Below, piece after piece: positions 18,312 to 27,918 of a DNA stretch of 64,000 nt. Every line of letters starts with the position of its first letter. The first letter of the stretch is position 1. The stretch is from Oceanobacillus iheyensis HTE831 (lineage in GTDB: Bacteria > Bacillota > Bacilli > Bacillales > Amphibacillaceae): the NCBI RefSeq assembly GCF_000011245.1, contig NC_004193.1, forward strand, positions 1,900,501 through 1,964,500, given 5' to 3'. The position numbers and the translations under genes are program-made. The notes below the pieces were generated by a model. It had not been told where the DNA came from, searched no databases, and saw only the letters and a list, made by a program, of their open reading frames with translations.

Positions 18312-18701
18312 TTACTCTGTATCTTCTACATCATCTTCCATGTGGATACCAACAACATGGACATTAATTTCCTGTAAATCAATTGCTGTCATAGAAAAAA
18401 TGGTTTGACGAATATTAGTTTGTAAGCCTTGAGCTACTTTTGGAATAGGTTGCCCATATTTCAAAATCACATAAATATCAATGGAAACTCCATCATCTTT
18501 TAATTCAACTTTTACACCTTTACTGTGTGATTTTTTTCCGAAACGTTCAGCAACACCTGAAGCAAAGTTACCTCTCATTGCATATACCCCAGGTATTTCC
18601 GTAGCTGCTATTCCAGCAATTACTTCTAATACTTCAGGTGCAATCTTAACCTTACCTAGTTCGTTCTGATCACTCACTTCTAATAATGGTTGTTCACTCA
18701 T
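18312..18701 (-). CDS. yqhY: Asp23/Gls24 family protein YqhY
   Basis: The 129-residue cytosolic protein belongs to the Asp23 (DUF322) family. The start at 18701 is chosen because AAGGAG lies 8 bases away; the ATG at 18710 is only 3 bases from that box. Family features include the conserved IAPEVLEVIAGIAATEIPGV core. In B. subtilis, yqhY is co-transcribed with accBC and has been linked to control of fatty acid synthesis. Here too it follows accC by 12 bases, so the same link is likely. Confidence 0.88.
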   Translation of the reverse strand: MSEQPLLEVSDQNELGKVKIAPEVLEVIAGIAATEIPGVYAMRGNFASGVAERFGKKSHSKGVKVELKDDGVSIDIYVILKYGQPIPKVAQGLQTNIRQTIFSMTAIDLQEINVHVVGIHMEDDVEDTE

Positions 18702-18713
18702 TGCATTCACTCC

Positions 18714-20081
18714 TTATTCGGAATCATCTGTGTCCTGCAAAATCGGATATTCAGTAAGGAAATTAGTATTAAAATCACCTTCTTGAAATACTTGGTGATT
18801 CATAATTTGGTAGTGAAAAGGAATTGTTGTAAAGACTCCTTCAACAACAAACTCATCTAATGCTCGCTTCATCTTGCTAATTGCTTCTTCTCTCGTTGGA
18901 GCATATGTTATTAGCTTAGCAATCATCGAATCATAATATGGTGGAATTCGATATCCAGTATATGCACCAGAATCAATACGAACTCCTAATCCACCAGGTG
19001 GTAAATACATTTCAATCTCACCCGCAGATGGCATAAAATTTTGGTATGGATTTTCGGCATTAATCCGACATTCAATTGCCCACCCGTCCATCGTTATATC
19101 TGACTGATTAACTGATAGCTTTTCGCCATTTGCAACATTAATTTGTTCTTTAATTAAATCTACACCAGTTACCATTTCTGTTACAGGGTGCTCTACTTGT
19201 ATTCTAGTATTCATTTCCATGAAATAGAACTCATTCGTTTTTCGATCGAAAATATACTCAATGGTACCAGCACCAACATATTCTACGGCTTTAGCCGCTT
19301 TTACAGAGGCTTCTCCCATTTTAGCACGAATGGATTCATTAAGTGCAGGAGAAGGTGATTCTTCAATCAATTTCTGTAGTCTACGCTGAATCGAGCAATC
19401 TCTCTCTCCAAGATGGATTACATTCCCGTGAGTGTCAGCAAGTATTTGAATTTCAACATGACGAAAATCCTCAATGAATTTCTCTAGGTATACACCTGGA
19501 TTTCCAAAAGCTGTTTCTGCTTCTTTTTGAGTTATTTCCATTCCTTTAATAAGCTCTTCTTCGCTGCGAGCAACGCGAATACCTTTCCCGCCGCCACCAG
19601 CAGTAGCTTTGATGATAACAGGATAACCGATACTATTAGCTACTTCGATAGCATCTTCAGTTGTATCGACAATACCTTCAGAACCTGGAACAACAGGTAC
19701 ATTAGCATTTTTCATTGTTTCTTTTGCAACATCTTTTATTCCCATTTGTTGAATTGCTTTTGGAGTAGGGCCAACGAAGGTGATATTACAAGCTCTGCAT
19801 ATCTCAGCAAAATCAGCATTCTCAGCTAAAAAACCATACCCTGGATGGATAGCATCAACTTCGGTTAGTGTGGCAAGACTCATTATATTCGTTATGTTTA
19901 AGTAGCTGTCTTTACTTAATTTGGGCCCAATACAGTATGCTTCATCGGCTAATTGTACATGAAGGGATTCGCTATCGGCTTCTGAGTAAATGGCAACCGT
20001 TTCGATATTCATTTCTTTACAAGCACGAATAATACGAACCGCAATTTCCCCTCTATTAGCTATTAATAGCTTCTTAATCAA
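18714..20081 (-). CDS. accC: Biotin carboxylase subunit of acetyl-CoA carboxylase
   Basis: AccC carboxylates biotin on AccB using ATP and bicarbonate, starting fatty acid synthesis. The 455-residue protein has the N-terminal domain with [15 protein letters not shown]. The ATP-grasp domain has the glycine-rich loop [10 protein letters not shown]. The catalytic region has [18 protein letters not shown], and the biotin carboxylase C-terminal domain follows. It lies 13 bases downstream of accB. The length and motifs are typical; a pyruvate carboxylase fragment is excluded by the size. Confidence 0.97.
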   Translation of the reverse strand: MIKKLLIANRGEIAVRIIRACKEMNIETVAIYSEADSESLHVQLADEAYCIGPKLSKDSYLNITNIMSLATLTEVDAIHPGYGFLAENADFAEICRACNITFVGPTPKAIQQMGIKDVAKETMKNANVPVVPGSEGIVDTTEDAIEVANSIGYPVIIKATAGGGGKGIRVARSEEELIKGMEITQKEAETAFGNPGVYLEKFIEDFRHVEIQILADTHGNVIHLGERDCSIQRRLQKLIEESPSPALNESIRAKMGEASVKAAKAVEYVGAGTIEYIFDRKTNEFYFMEMNTRIQVEHPVTEMVTGVDLIKEQINVANGEKLSVNQSDITMDGWAIECRINAENPYQNFMPSAGEIEMYLPPGGLGVRIDSGAYTGYRIPPYYDSMIAKLITYAPTREEAISKMKRALDEFVVEGVFTTIPFHYQIMNHQVFQEGDFNTNFLTEYPILQDTDDSE

Positions 20082-20094
20082 TTATTCCATCCCC

Positions 20095-20574
20095 TTACTT
20101 CTTTACTCTGAATAATGGTTGTCCATACTCAACAAGCTCACCATTCTCAACCAATATTTCTACGATTTCTCCTGATACTTCTGCTTCAATTTCGTTAAAT
20201 AGTTTCATTGCTTCAACTATACATACAACACTGCTAGAATCTACTTTCGTCCCCTTACTCACAAAAGGTTCTTTCTCCGGTGATGAAGCAGTATAAAATG
20301 TACCAACCATTGGTGAAGTAATTTCATAATCATAATCTACAGAAGAACTTGATTTAGTTACTTCCTCTGTTTCTTCCGTTCTTACTTGTTGTTCTCTTTC
20401 CACTGTTGGTTGACTAGTAAATTCTGTTACAGTAGGGTTTGATTGTATAACTTGTTGTTGACCACTATACTTTTTCATCGATATATTTGTACCATTTGTT
20501 TCATAAGAAAATTCTGTTATAGATGATTCATCGACCATTCTAATTATTTCCCTTAATTCTTCAACATTTAACAT
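20095..20574 (-). CDS. accB: Biotin carboxyl carrier protein of acetyl-CoA carboxylase
   Basis: AccB carries the biotin that shuttles CO2 to acetyl-CoA. I chose the ATG at 20574 (159 residues), 8 bases after GAGGAG; a GTG nine bases upstream overlaps that box. The C-terminal biotinyl domain (about 80-159) has the biotinylation site [13 protein letters not shown] Ser/Glu/Gln-rich linker separates it from the N-terminal segment. The operon accB-accC-yqhY ends in a strong terminator. Confidence 0.95.
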   Translation of the reverse strand: MLNVEELREIIRMVDESSITEFSYETNGTNISMKKYSGQQQVIQSNPTVTEFTSQPTVEREQQVRTEETEEVTKSSSSVDYDYEITSPMVGTFYTASSPEKEPFVSKGTKVDSSSVVCIVEAMKLFNEIEAEVSGEIVEILVENGELVEYGQPLFRVKK

Positions 20575-20653
20575 AACCGGCACTCCTCGCTTGTATTTTA
20601 TCTACTTTTTTTGATCAAGCATTTACGATTAGGTACTAATATTACCTCTTAAT

Positions 20654-20683
20654 ATATTACGATACAATCAGGGTAAACATCAA
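20654..20683 (-). promoter_or_regulatory. Possible sigma-A promoter of accB
   Basis: The minus strand has TTGATG, 18 bases, then TAATAT, about 80 bases before the accB start. It is a moderate match. The rest of the 325-base gap between accB and spoIIIAH holds only the spoIIIAH terminator. Confidence 0.4.
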
Positions 20684-20849
20684 GTAAATCTATATTTTCT
20701 AACAATTCTCCTTAATTATATCAGTAATGAAAATGCTTTTCTATGAAGGAATCAACTTATCTTTTATGTAGATAAATAATTTGTAAAGTCGAGTCTGTTT
20801 CACAGGTGCTAAGCCAAGATTCATGTAAAGAATGATTCCGTCATAAAAA

Positions 20850-20875
20850 AACGACGGAAGAAAGCATCCGTCGTT
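20850..20875 (-). terminator. Terminator of the spoIIIA operon
   Basis: AACGACGGA at 20850-20858 pairs with TCCGTCGTT at 20867-20875. Six T residues follow on the minus strand. It lies 25 bases after the spoIIIAH stop. Confidence 0.9.
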
Positions 20876-20899
20876 AAGGTTTAGTCTATTATATTATAA

Positions 20900-21454
20900 T
20901 TATTCTCCTGCAGTAGGTTGGAAATTAACCTCAGTCGTAATGTCCCTACCAAATTCATCACGAACCATTTGCATAATATTTACTGCTTCTTCGTCTGATA
21001 ATTCATCTACTTTTACATGTACATGTACCTTATCACCATCTGTTCGAACAAGGACATCTTCATAACCAGTTGCACCTAGTATTTGTTCTTGTAATATTTT
21101 CTCTTTTGAAGATAACTCTTCTAATTGATCAATTTCTTTTAAAGCTTCATCTTTCTCTTCCGCACTTGCTGATCCAGAAGCCACTACATCTGTTAACCGA
21201 CTCTTCTGTTTACTTCGCTCATCTTGTACTTCCATTCGAATTGTTGTAAATACTTCATCACTACCCACATTAGTTGTACTTTCTATATCAGCACCTTCTT
21301 CTCCATCTGCAGGGGCTGTTGTTTCTTCAGAACTATCTTGTCCATCATCAATAAAAGCTAAATCGTCACCACTTGGAGAGAAGATGTAGAATACACTAAG
21401 GACAACCATTAGACTAAGCATTGTTAATAACCATACTGTTTGCTTTTTTAACAT
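20900..21454 (-). CDS. spoIIIAH: Stage III sporulation protein AH
   Basis: SpoIIIAH is a mother-cell membrane protein whose outer domain meets forespore SpoIIQ to form the channel between the two cells. The 184-residue protein has one N-terminal membrane span (about 8-26) and an acidic linker (about 30-65). A YscJ/FliF-like ring-building domain forms the C-terminal part, ending in VNIMQMVRDEFGRDITTEVNF. It is the last gene of the operon. Confidence 0.93.
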   Translation of the reverse strand: MLKKQTVWLLTMLSLMVVLSVFYIFSPSGDDLAFIDDGQDSSEETTAPADGEEGADIESTTNVGSDEVFTTIRMEVQDERSKQKSRLTDVVASGSASAEEKDEALKEIDQLEELSSKEKILQEQILGATGYEDVLVRTDGDKVHVHVKVDELSDEEAVNIMQMVRDEFGRDITTEVNFQPTAGE

Positions 21455-21466
21455 ATAAATTCCTCC

Positions 21467-22102
21467 TTAATTTTTTGGCATTACTGAAATTTTATGCGTA
21501 GGGACATCAAGTACTCGTGAAACTGCTTCTATTACTTGATTTTTTAAAGATGGTGTTTCCGCCCCTTTAGCTACAACAAAAACTCCTCTTACCTCTGGTT
21601 GCTTTGTTTGTACAAGTAGAGGTATTTCTTGGTCACCATTACGAAAGAGAACAACTTGACTCTCTTCGGTTTGATCTTCCACTACTCTACTGCCTCCATT
21701 TCTATCCGTCTCATCTGTTGTCTGTTGCCCTTTTGTTTGATTTTTTTCGTATACTTGTTCACTTGTTGCATCGAGATTTACCATTACTTCTGCATCATTT
21801 ACTCCTTGAATCTTATTGAGCATCGTAGCCAACTGCCCCGACATCTCTTCTTCCAATTGTGAAATATCATTTCCAGATACTTCTCCTTCTCCACCGCTTG
21901 GTTCCGTTGGTTCGTTTTGTGGTTCCTGAATCAATTCTGGCTCTTCACTAGACGAGAACATATTACTTATAAAAAGCAGCAATAATCCTGTTAAGCCTAA
22001 TATTATTAAATAACCAATTTTCCTAGATGGCTTCTTGTCCTTTTTTTCCTTATCATTTTGTTCATTGTTCGGCCTGAAAAAAGAATCTAATTTATTTTTC
22101 AA
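21467..22102 (-). CDS. spoIIIAG: Stage III sporulation protein AG
   Basis: SpoIIIAG forms a large ring in the intermembrane space of the SpoIIIA-SpoIIQ channel. I chose a TTG at 22102 (211 residues, MKNKLDSFF), which overlaps the spoIIIAF TGA as TTGA and follows a GGGAGGGGGGG box. The alternative TTG at 22120 lies in that box. One membrane span (about 32-50) is followed by an acidic Pro/Glu linker and the ring-building domain (PEVRGVFVVAKGA, RVLDVPTHKISVMP). Confidence 0.9.
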   Translation of the reverse strand: MKNKLDSFFRPNNEQNDKEKKDKKPSRKIGYLIILGLTGLLLLFISNMFSSSEEPELIQEPQNEPTEPSGGEGEVSGNDISQLEEEMSGQLATMLNKIQGVNDAEVMVNLDATSEQVYEKNQTKGQQTTDETDRNGGSRVVEDQTEESQVVLFRNGDQEIPLLVQTKQPEVRGVFVVAKGAETPSLKNQVIEAVSRVLDVPTHKISVMPKN

Positions 22103-22716
22103 GATGTCCCCCCCTCCCAATAAACGGTTACTTTTTTATCCGTAATTTCCCATAATTCCATAAGAAGCATCTCCATTTCTGAAAAATCCACCTTCGGACG
22201 AGATTTCTCCGAATTGGAATCAATTACCACATCTTCAACTGTATCCACCGCTCCCTCCCCTTGTTCAGCTTCTTTAATAAATACAATGACTTCTGTAAGA
22301 TCCTCAAAGGTAACTTCACTCTTTTCTGCAAAGTGGAATTCGATGTCTTCTATCATCATGTTATATTCCTCCTTTAAGGGGTCCTCGGCAACATTTTCCA
22401 GTTGGACAGCCATTTGTTCTAAAATATATGCATCTTGACTCGCTTGTATTTCATTTTTTTGAAATTCTATTTGATTTTCTAAAGAATCGGTTGAATTATA
22501 TTGTTGTTCAATTTCATTCATAGAGCTTGATATGACAGTATCTATATCCGTATCGAACAAATGAAAAACTGGTTGTAAAATAATTAAAATTAATACCAAT
22601 CCTGTGACTAACCGGACATATTTTTTAAGATCATTTGCAGGAATAAGTAAATCAATGATAGATGCAATTATGATAAAAATGATGATTTGAGTTACCCAAT
22701 CGATTAGTATATTCAT
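22099..22716 (-). CDS. spoIIIAF: Stage III sporulation protein AF
   Basis: SpoIIIAF is a mother-cell membrane component of the engulfment channel. The ATG at 22716 (205 residues) follows AGGGAG by 9 bases and matches the length of the B. subtilis protein; an extended reading to 22767 is unsupported. Two membrane spans (about 6-27 and 36-54) precede a soluble, Glu-rich domain. Its start lies 14 bases beyond the spoIIIAE stop. Confidence 0.9.
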   Translation of the reverse strand: MNILIDWVTQIIIFIIIASIIDLLIPANDLKKYVRLVTGLVLILIILQPVFHLFDTDIDTVISSSMNEIEQQYNSTDSLENQIEFQKNEIQASQDAYILEQMAVQLENVAEDPLKEEYNMMIEDIEFHFAEKSEVTFEDLTEVIVFIKEAEQGEGAVDTVEDVVIDSNSEKSRPKVDFSEMEMLLMELWEITDKKVTVYWEGGTS

Positions 22717-22729
22717 TGATTCTATCTCC

Positions 22730-23908
22730 CTATCGTAAGAGTATGGTAAGGTTACTTGCCGCAACAATAATTACAATTGCCAAGAGAAACATAAGTGATA
22801 CGGCTAATAAACAGGCAAGAATGTACAGGATATACGTACTGATTGTATTCAATGCTTGTACAATTGGACCTCCGCCGATTGGTTGTAATACTGCAGCTGC
22901 AATCTTATATATTAACGCTATAGCCGCAACTTTTATTGCGGGGAATGCAACAATAAATAAAATAACTACCAGCCCAGCGATCCCTAATGCATTTTTTAAA
23001 ATTAACGATGCACTCAAAATTGTATCCGCTGCGTCGGTAAATGTCCGACCAACAACGGGTATAAAATTACCGGTAACAAATTTTGCAGTTTTCATTGCAA
23101 CGCCATCCTGAATTGCTGATGCAGTTCCTTGAACGGATATAACCCCTAAAAATATAGTGAGAAACACCCCAAGTGTACCTAGCGCTACAGATTTAAACAG
23201 GTTTGCTAAATGCGTTACTTTGTAATTTTCATTTAAACCACTAATAATAACTAGCATTGCTGACAAGAATAATAGCGGCAAAACAAATACCGAAATAAAC
23301 ACGCCACTAAAATTAATTAGAAAAATAATGATAGGGTGAAAGAAAGATATGGAAACCACATTTCCAAAACTAGCCATCATTCCTAAAACAAGTGGTAGTA
23401 AGGCAATCATAAATCCTTTCATGGTGTCTATTGCCTCTTTTGTATAGGAGGTCGCTAAATAAAAACTATTCAAAACAAGAAAGATTAATACTAAAAATAT
23501 TACAAAATAGGCCACTCGACTAACAGTCGTCTTTTCAAAAGCAGATTGCATCGATTGCAATACAACTGCAAATAAAGTGAGCATGAGCAAACTTCCTAAT
23601 AATTTTCCATTTAGAATTAACTCATGAAATAGGTAATGCAGAAATTGACTAAGGATATCTTTAATAGAGAATGAATTTATATTTTTTATAAAATCATAAA
23701 AGCTTGTCTTTTCTAAATCTGGTATTGCCTGTCCATATTCATCGACAATTTCCTCCCAATAAGTTTGAACCCCCTCTATTGATATTTCATCTAGTAGTGC
23801 ATCCTTTAATTCGATAGTTGGGATTGGTTCAGCAAATGTAGGTGCTTGTCCAATAAACGTAAACAATATAGTAAAGAGAATTACTCGAATTACTGTTGAA
23901 CACTTCAT
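22730..23908 (-). CDS. spoIIIAE: Stage III sporulation protein AE
   Basis: SpoIIIAE is the large polytopic protein of the channel. It has an N-terminal signal-like segment (1-26, ending TFAEP) and about seven membrane spans in the 392-residue sequence. The family has a permease-like fold and is required for late forespore gene expression. AAGGGAG lies 12 bases before the ATG, slightly far. It lies between spoIIIAD and spoIIIAF in the invariant order. Confidence 0.93.
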   Translation of the reverse strand: MKCSTVIRVILFTILFTFIGQAPTFAEPIPTIELKDALLDEISIEGVQTYWEEIVDEYGQAIPDLEKTSFYDFIKNINSFSIKDILSQFLHYLFHELILNGKLLGSLLMLTLFAVVLQSMQSAFEKTTVSRVAYFVIFLVLIFLVLNSFYLATSYTKEAIDTMKGFMIALLPLVLGMMASFGNVVSISFFHPIIIFLINFSGVFISVFVLPLLFLSAMLVIISGLNENYKVTHLANLFKSVALGTLGVFLTIFLGVISVQGTASAIQDGVAMKTAKFVTGNFIPVVGRTFTDAADTILSASLILKNALGIAGLVVILFIVAFPAIKVAAIALIYKIAAAVLQPIGGGPIVQALNTISTYILYILACLLAVSLMFLLAIVIIVAASNLTILLR

Positions 23909-23941
23909 TCACTTCAATTGCTCCCTTCAGGATTGATGTTT

Positions 23942-24334
23942 TTAGACGTTCGGTAAAAAGCCAACTATTGCTTCAATAACTGTAGTTATGATTGGAACTG
24001 CTAATAACAAAATAAATATCTTTCCTGCTAGTTCAATATACTTTGAGACTGAATCTAGTCCTGCATCTTTTGTTAGATGTGATCCTATTTCAGCAATATA
24101 TGAAATGCCAATTATTTTTAAAATCGTATTTAGGTAAAGCGTTTGAATATTCGCCTGATTTCCTAAGGTGCGAATTGTTTCGAAAATAAGTTGAATTTGT
24201 TGAATTACTGAAAAAAATATAATGATACCTGTAATTAAAATTAAGAAGAAAGCAAGTGATTTATTGACCTCTTTTAATAAGATATAAAGAATTGCTGCCA
24301 CGACACCTAATAATACAATTTGAAGAATATCCAT
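23942..24334 (-). CDS. spoIIIAD: Stage III sporulation protein AD
   Basis: This 130-residue membrane protein has about four hydrophobic segments and resembles stator or export-apparatus components of secretion systems. The family pattern is seen in YLNTILKIIGISYIAEIGSHLTKDAGLDSVSKYIELAGK. It follows spoIIIAC by 11 bases and belongs to the same operon. Confidence 0.92.
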   Translation of the reverse strand: MDILQIVLLGVVAAILYILLKEVNKSLAFFLILITGIIIFFSVIQQIQLIFETIRTLGNQANIQTLYLNTILKIIGISYIAEIGSHLTKDAGLDSVSKYIELAGKIFILLLAVPIITTVIEAIVGFLPNV

Positions 24335-24345
24335 GAGAGAGCTCC

Positions 24346-24546
24346 TTAGAATAAAAATACCGATTTAATTTGTTGGAATAAATCTGATAATCCATTTACG
24401 ACAATAACAAGAACAATAATAAACCCAATTAGTGTCGCAAACTGAGCAATTTCTTCTTTCCCCATTTGTTTCAAGATTGTATGAATGAGTGCTACTATTA
24501 TTCCAATTCCTGCAATTTGGAATAGTATCGTTGCGTCTAAAAACAT
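24346..24546 (-). CDS. spoIIIAC: Stage III sporulation protein AC
   Basis: This 66-residue protein has two membrane spans joined by the conserved turn QMGKEEIAQFATLIGF. It is similar to SpoIIIAD and to small export-gate proteins. The ATG at 24546 has an AAGGGG box upstream. Confidence 0.93.
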   Translation of the reverse strand: MFLDATILFQIAGIGIIVALIHTILKQMGKEEIAQFATLIGFIIVLVIVVNGLSDLFQQIKSVFLF

Positions 24547-24589
24547 GCATTTACCCCTTTCTTCCCACCCATCGAGATATATTCAACAC

Positions 24590-25102
24590 TTAAATAAATA
24601 GCAACACTAAAAATAGTCCACATAGAACCCCTAGTGTTTTAGATAACTTTCCATAATGTTGATAGGCATCTTGTGCTTCAGTCAGCTGATTTTCTAAATA
24701 TACTTTTGTCAGATGGATATGCTTTTGTTGTTGTTCAATATCGTGTTGACCTAACGATTTTCCAAATTGAAGTAAGATTTCTTCCTCACTGGATTGTAAT
24801 GCAGAATTTATCAGTAATTGACTTACTTGTTCCTGCCATATTTGATCAAAATCAAATGGTATTCTATCCATCTGTTCAGCCATACCTTGAAAAAACAATC
24901 GTATTGGGTCAGGACTTTTTTGGGCAATAATTAAAAAAGCTGCTTGTAACGAAACTTGGCTATATACCATTTCTGCTTCCAATACTTGTAAAGCATTAAT
25001 TACCTGTCGTATATGTTTCGGTCGTTGCTTTAGACGATTACTCCATTCAAACCCGATGGTGGTTGCTGTCCCGATTAAAAGCAGTGCTCCAATCCACTTC
25101 AT
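24590..25102 (-). CDS. spoIIIAB: Stage III sporulation protein AB
   Basis: SpoIIIAB resembles the GspF/T2SS-F platform proteins and has membrane spans at both ends (about 1-18 and 148-170). The ATG at 25102 (170 residues, MKWIGALLLIG) follows GAGGAG by 8 bases and gives the family length. An extended reading to 25150 lacks support. Its start lies 56 bases inside the spoIIIAA coding region. Confidence 0.92.
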   Translation of the reverse strand: MKWIGALLLIGTATTIGFEWSNRLKQRPKHIRQVINALQVLEAEMVYSQVSLQAAFLIIAQKSPDPIRLFFQGMAEQMDRIPFDFDQIWQEQVSQLLINSALQSSEEEILLQFGKSLGQHDIEQQQKHIHLTKVYLENQLTEAQDAYQHYGKLSKTLGVLCGLFLVLLFI

Positions 25103-26030
25103 GTATAGGACTCCTCTTTGACAATTTAATTTCATCACCAGCTGAATCATAGACTTTTTGTATCTTACCTATGTCTGGTCCTTTTCCTAATAAAACATAT
25201 CGTTCAAATACCTGTTGTTCGATCAACCTTTTCATGGACGGTCTCTTGTTTAAATCATCCCATTGATTGGCATGGGCGGTGCAAATAATGGTTACACCAG
25301 TATGAATCGCTTCTAATAATGCCTCCACATCATGATCGGTTCCAATTTCATCGACAACAATTATATCTGGTGACATCGAACGGACAAGCATCATCATTCC
25401 TTCAGCTTTTGGACAAGCATCCATAATATCCGTGCGCGTTCCAACATCATGTTGAGGAATCCCCTGTAACGAGGCAGCTATCTCAGACCTCTCATCCACT
25501 ATTCCTACCTTTTTTGACCTATTCATCGGTTGATCTATCGTTGCAATCATCCTTGTTAAGTCACGAATAATCGTTGTTTTTCCAGATTGAGGTGGACCAA
25601 TAACCATGGTATTAAAGTAGTAATTATTGTAGTTTATATAAGCGAACACATCTATTGCTGCATTCCGTTTTTCCTTTGCTATACGAATATTAAAACAAGA
25701 TATATGTTGTAATGCTTTGACATCTTTTCCAGAAGTGTTTACCCTCCCTGCAATTCCAACCCGATGTCCACCTTCAATGGTGATATATCCTGACCGCAGT
25801 TCATCTTCCATACGATAAAGAGAGTATTCACTTATTTGATTTAATAAATAATTCCCATCATTTTTTTGAGGTATTGTATCTTTAAGCCATATTGCTTCTT
25901 TATCAAATATTAATTCGATAGGTCTGCCTATTCGAATTCTAATCTCTTGAAGTTTTTCTTCATTATGGATAATTTTTTCTTTAATACGTTGTTGTAAATG
26001 TATTGGGAAGAGTCGTAAGATCTTGTCCAT
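25047..26030 (-). CDS. spoIIIAA: Stage III sporulation ATPase AA
   Basis: SpoIIIAA is a secretion-type ATPase whose activity is needed for mother cell support of the forespore. Walker A is GPPQSGKTTI and Walker B is DIIVVDEIGTDHD in the 327-residue protein. It is the first gene of the operon, behind a sigma-E-type promoter. Its C-terminus runs into spoIIIAB by 56 bases and is about 20 residues longer than the 307-residue B. subtilis protein. Confidence 0.94.
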   Translation of the reverse strand: MDKILRLFPIHLQQRIKEKIIHNEEKLQEIRIRIGRPIELIFDKEAIWLKDTIPQKNDGNYLLNQISEYSLYRMEDELRSGYITIEGGHRVGIAGRVNTSGKDVKALQHISCFNIRIAKEKRNAAIDVFAYINYNNYYFNTMVIGPPQSGKTTIIRDLTRMIATIDQPMNRSKKVGIVDERSEIAASLQGIPQHDVGTRTDIMDACPKAEGMMMLVRSMSPDIIVVDEIGTDHDVEALLEAIHTGVTIICTAHANQWDDLNKRPSMKRLIEQQVFERYVLLGKGPDIGKIQKVYDSAGDEIKLSKRSPIHEVDWSTAFNRDSNHHRV

Positions 26031-26064
26031 AATATTTCCTCATCTCTACATAATCTTTATACTA

Positions 26065-26092
26065 AATGTATGTGATAGAAGAGATATTATGA
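26065..26092 (-). promoter_or_regulatory. Sigma-E promoter of the spoIIIA operon
   Basis: The minus strand has TCATAAT (-35), 13 bases, then CATACATT (-10). The -10 matches the sigma-E consensus CATACA-T fully and the -35 matches six of seven positions. It lies about 35 bases before the spoIIIAA start, as expected for mother cell expression. Confidence 0.75.
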
Positions 26093-26129
26093 CCATTAGG
26101 AGAGAACCTTGTTATTTCCTAGAAAATAA

Positions 26130-26168
26130 AAAAGCCTTAAAAAGTCTAAGTGACTTTTTAAGGCTTTT
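26130..26168 (-). terminator. Terminator of efp
   Basis: Perfect 17-base arms at 26130-26146 and 26152-26168 surround a 5-base loop, with a T-run on the minus strand. Confidence 0.9.
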
Positions 26169-26195
26169 GGATGAAGTATATTAAGTGCTACGTTG

Positions 26196-26753
26196 TTACG
26201 CTCTAGATACGTATTTACCGTCGGATGTATTAATAACTAATACATCACCCTCGTTAATAAAGAATGGAACTTGAACAATCAATCCTGTTTCAAGCGTCGC
26301 TGGTTTAGATCCGCCGCTCGCCGTATCACCTTTAATGCCAGGTTCTGTTTCCGTTACAGTAAGTTCAACATTATTCGGTAAGTCTACTCCTAAAATCTCA
26401 TTCTCATAGCTGACGATAGATACTTCCATATTCTCTTTAATAAATTTTAATTGTTCTTGGATTTGTTTGCCTTGTATTTCTATTTGATCATACGTATTCG
26501 TATCCATAAATGCATGTGCATCCCCAGAAGCATATAAGTATTGCATTTTGCGATTTTCAATATGTGCTTTGGAAACTTTTTCACCTGCACGGAACGTTTT
26601 TTCTTGAATATTGCCACTTCGTAAATTACGTAATTTAGATCTTACAAAAGCAGCACCCTTACCTGGCTTTACGTGTTGAAATTCAATTACTTGCCAGATA
26701 TCATTGTCTACTTCAACTGTAAGCCCTGTTTTAAAATCATTTACTGAAATCAT
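26196..26753 (-). CDS. efp: Translation elongation factor P
   Basis: EF-P rescues ribosomes stalled at polyproline. The 185-residue protein has the KOW-like domain I with the loop [14 protein letters not shown], where Lys32 is the position modified in Bacillus EF-P. Two OB-fold domains follow ([16 protein letters not shown] is the signature of the last). GGAGG lies 9 bases before the ATG. It is co-directional with papA, 25 bases upstream. Confidence 0.97.
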   Translation of the reverse strand: MISVNDFKTGLTVEVDNDIWQVIEFQHVKPGKGAAFVRSKLRNLRSGNIQEKTFRAGEKVSKAHIENRKMQYLYASGDAHAFMDTNTYDQIEIQGKQIQEQLKFIKENMEVSIVSYENEILGVDLPNNVELTVTETEPGIKGDTASGGSKPATLETGLIVQVPFFINEGDVLVINTSDGKYVSRA

Positions 26754-26778
26754 TTTTGTTCCTCCCTATGTATGGGTT

Positions 26779-27849
26779 TTAAAGCTGAATCAATTCTTTT
26801 GGAGCAAAAGTTAATCGCTCGTTTCCTGTATCAGTGATCACGATATCATCCTCGATACGACAACCTCCAAGTCCTTGTACATATATTCCTGGTTCTACGG
26901 TTACTACCATTCCAGGTTTCAAAATTATATCAGAACGAAAAGATAATCCAGGACCTTCATGAACCTCTAATCCAAGTCCATGTCCTGTAGAATGTCCAAA
27001 CTGTTCACCATAACCTTTCTCCGTAATATAATCTCTTGTGAGACTGTCAGCTTCTATACCAGAGATTCCTGGTTTCGTACCTTTTACTCCACGAAGGTTC
27101 GCCTCTAATACTATATCATATATTTGCTTAAGTTCGACAGAAATTTCACCTACTGCAACCGTTCGGGTAATGTCGGAACAATACCCATTATATAGAGCAC
27201 CATAATCTAAAGTAACAAGCTCACCAGATTGGATTTTTTTATCAGACGCAACACCATGTGGTAAAGCAGATCTGTGCCCGGATGCTACGATAGTATCGAA
27301 ACTTGAGGAAGTTGCTCCTTTACGACGCATAAAGAATTCTAATTCATTGGAAATCTCAATTTCAGGTACTCCAGGTTTAATATAATTCTGAATATGGGCA
27401 AACGCATCATCGGCAATTTCTGCTGCTTTTTTCATCACTTCTAATTCTTCTGGTGTTTTAATCATGCGTAATTCTTCAATCCATCCATTAAAGGGAACTA
27501 ATTCAGCAGAAAAAGATTCTTGATAAGATAAATATTCTGCGTATGTTGTATAATCCTTTTCAAACCCTAATCTGGTTATATTATTTTCACTAATTAATTT
27601 ACTAACTTCCTTTGCTATGCCACCTTTATGTTCTACAATATCAAAATCTGAGGCTTGAGCAGAAGCTTGTTCGGTATATCTAAAATCAGTAATAAATACT
27701 GCTTTATCCCCAGTTATCAAAGCAGCACCGGCGCTCCCAGTAAAACCTGTAATATAGCGTCTATTATACGGACTACTAATTATAATAGCATCAACATTAT
27801 GTTCTTCCATACGACTACGTAATTGTTGTATTTTAGTCAAATCTCTCAT
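26779..27849 (-). CDS. papA: Xaa-Pro aminopeptidase (M24 metallopeptidase)
   Basis: This dimetal peptidase removes an N-terminal residue preceding proline. The N-terminal creatinase-like domain (1-125) is followed by the pita-bread catalytic domain. Metal ligands are recognisable in LDYGALYNGYCSDITRT (two Asp), HSTGHGLGLEVHE (His), TVEPGIY (Glu) and CRIEDDIV (Glu). At 356 residues it matches YqhT. It lies just upstream of efp in the same direction, the conserved order in Bacilli. Confidence 0.92.
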   Translation of the reverse strand: MRDLTKIQQLRSRMEEHNVDAIIISSPYNRRYITGFTGSAGAALITGDKAVFITDFRYTEQASAQASDFDIVEHKGGIAKEVSKLISENNITRLGFEKDYTTYAEYLSYQESFSAELVPFNGWIEELRMIKTPEELEVMKKAAEIADDAFAHIQNYIKPGVPEIEISNELEFFMRRKGATSSSFDTIVASGHRSALPHGVASDKKIQSGELVTLDYGALYNGYCSDITRTVAVGEISVELKQIYDIVLEANLRGVKGTKPGISGIEADSLTRDYITEKGYGEQFGHSTGHGLGLEVHEGPGLSFRSDIILKPGMVVTVEPGIYVQGLGGCRIEDDIVITDTGNERLTFAPKELIQL

Positions 27850-27918
27850 CCTCCCATATAGTCAGAAAACTATCTATTTTTGTATTTTAGTTTAACACAA
27901 AATCAATAGTTTGAATAA

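Noticed and set aside
24365-24550. 61-codon frame on the minus strand overlapping spoIIIAC
   Set aside because: It lies almost entirely inside spoIIIAC in another frame; spoIIIAC has the family sequence.
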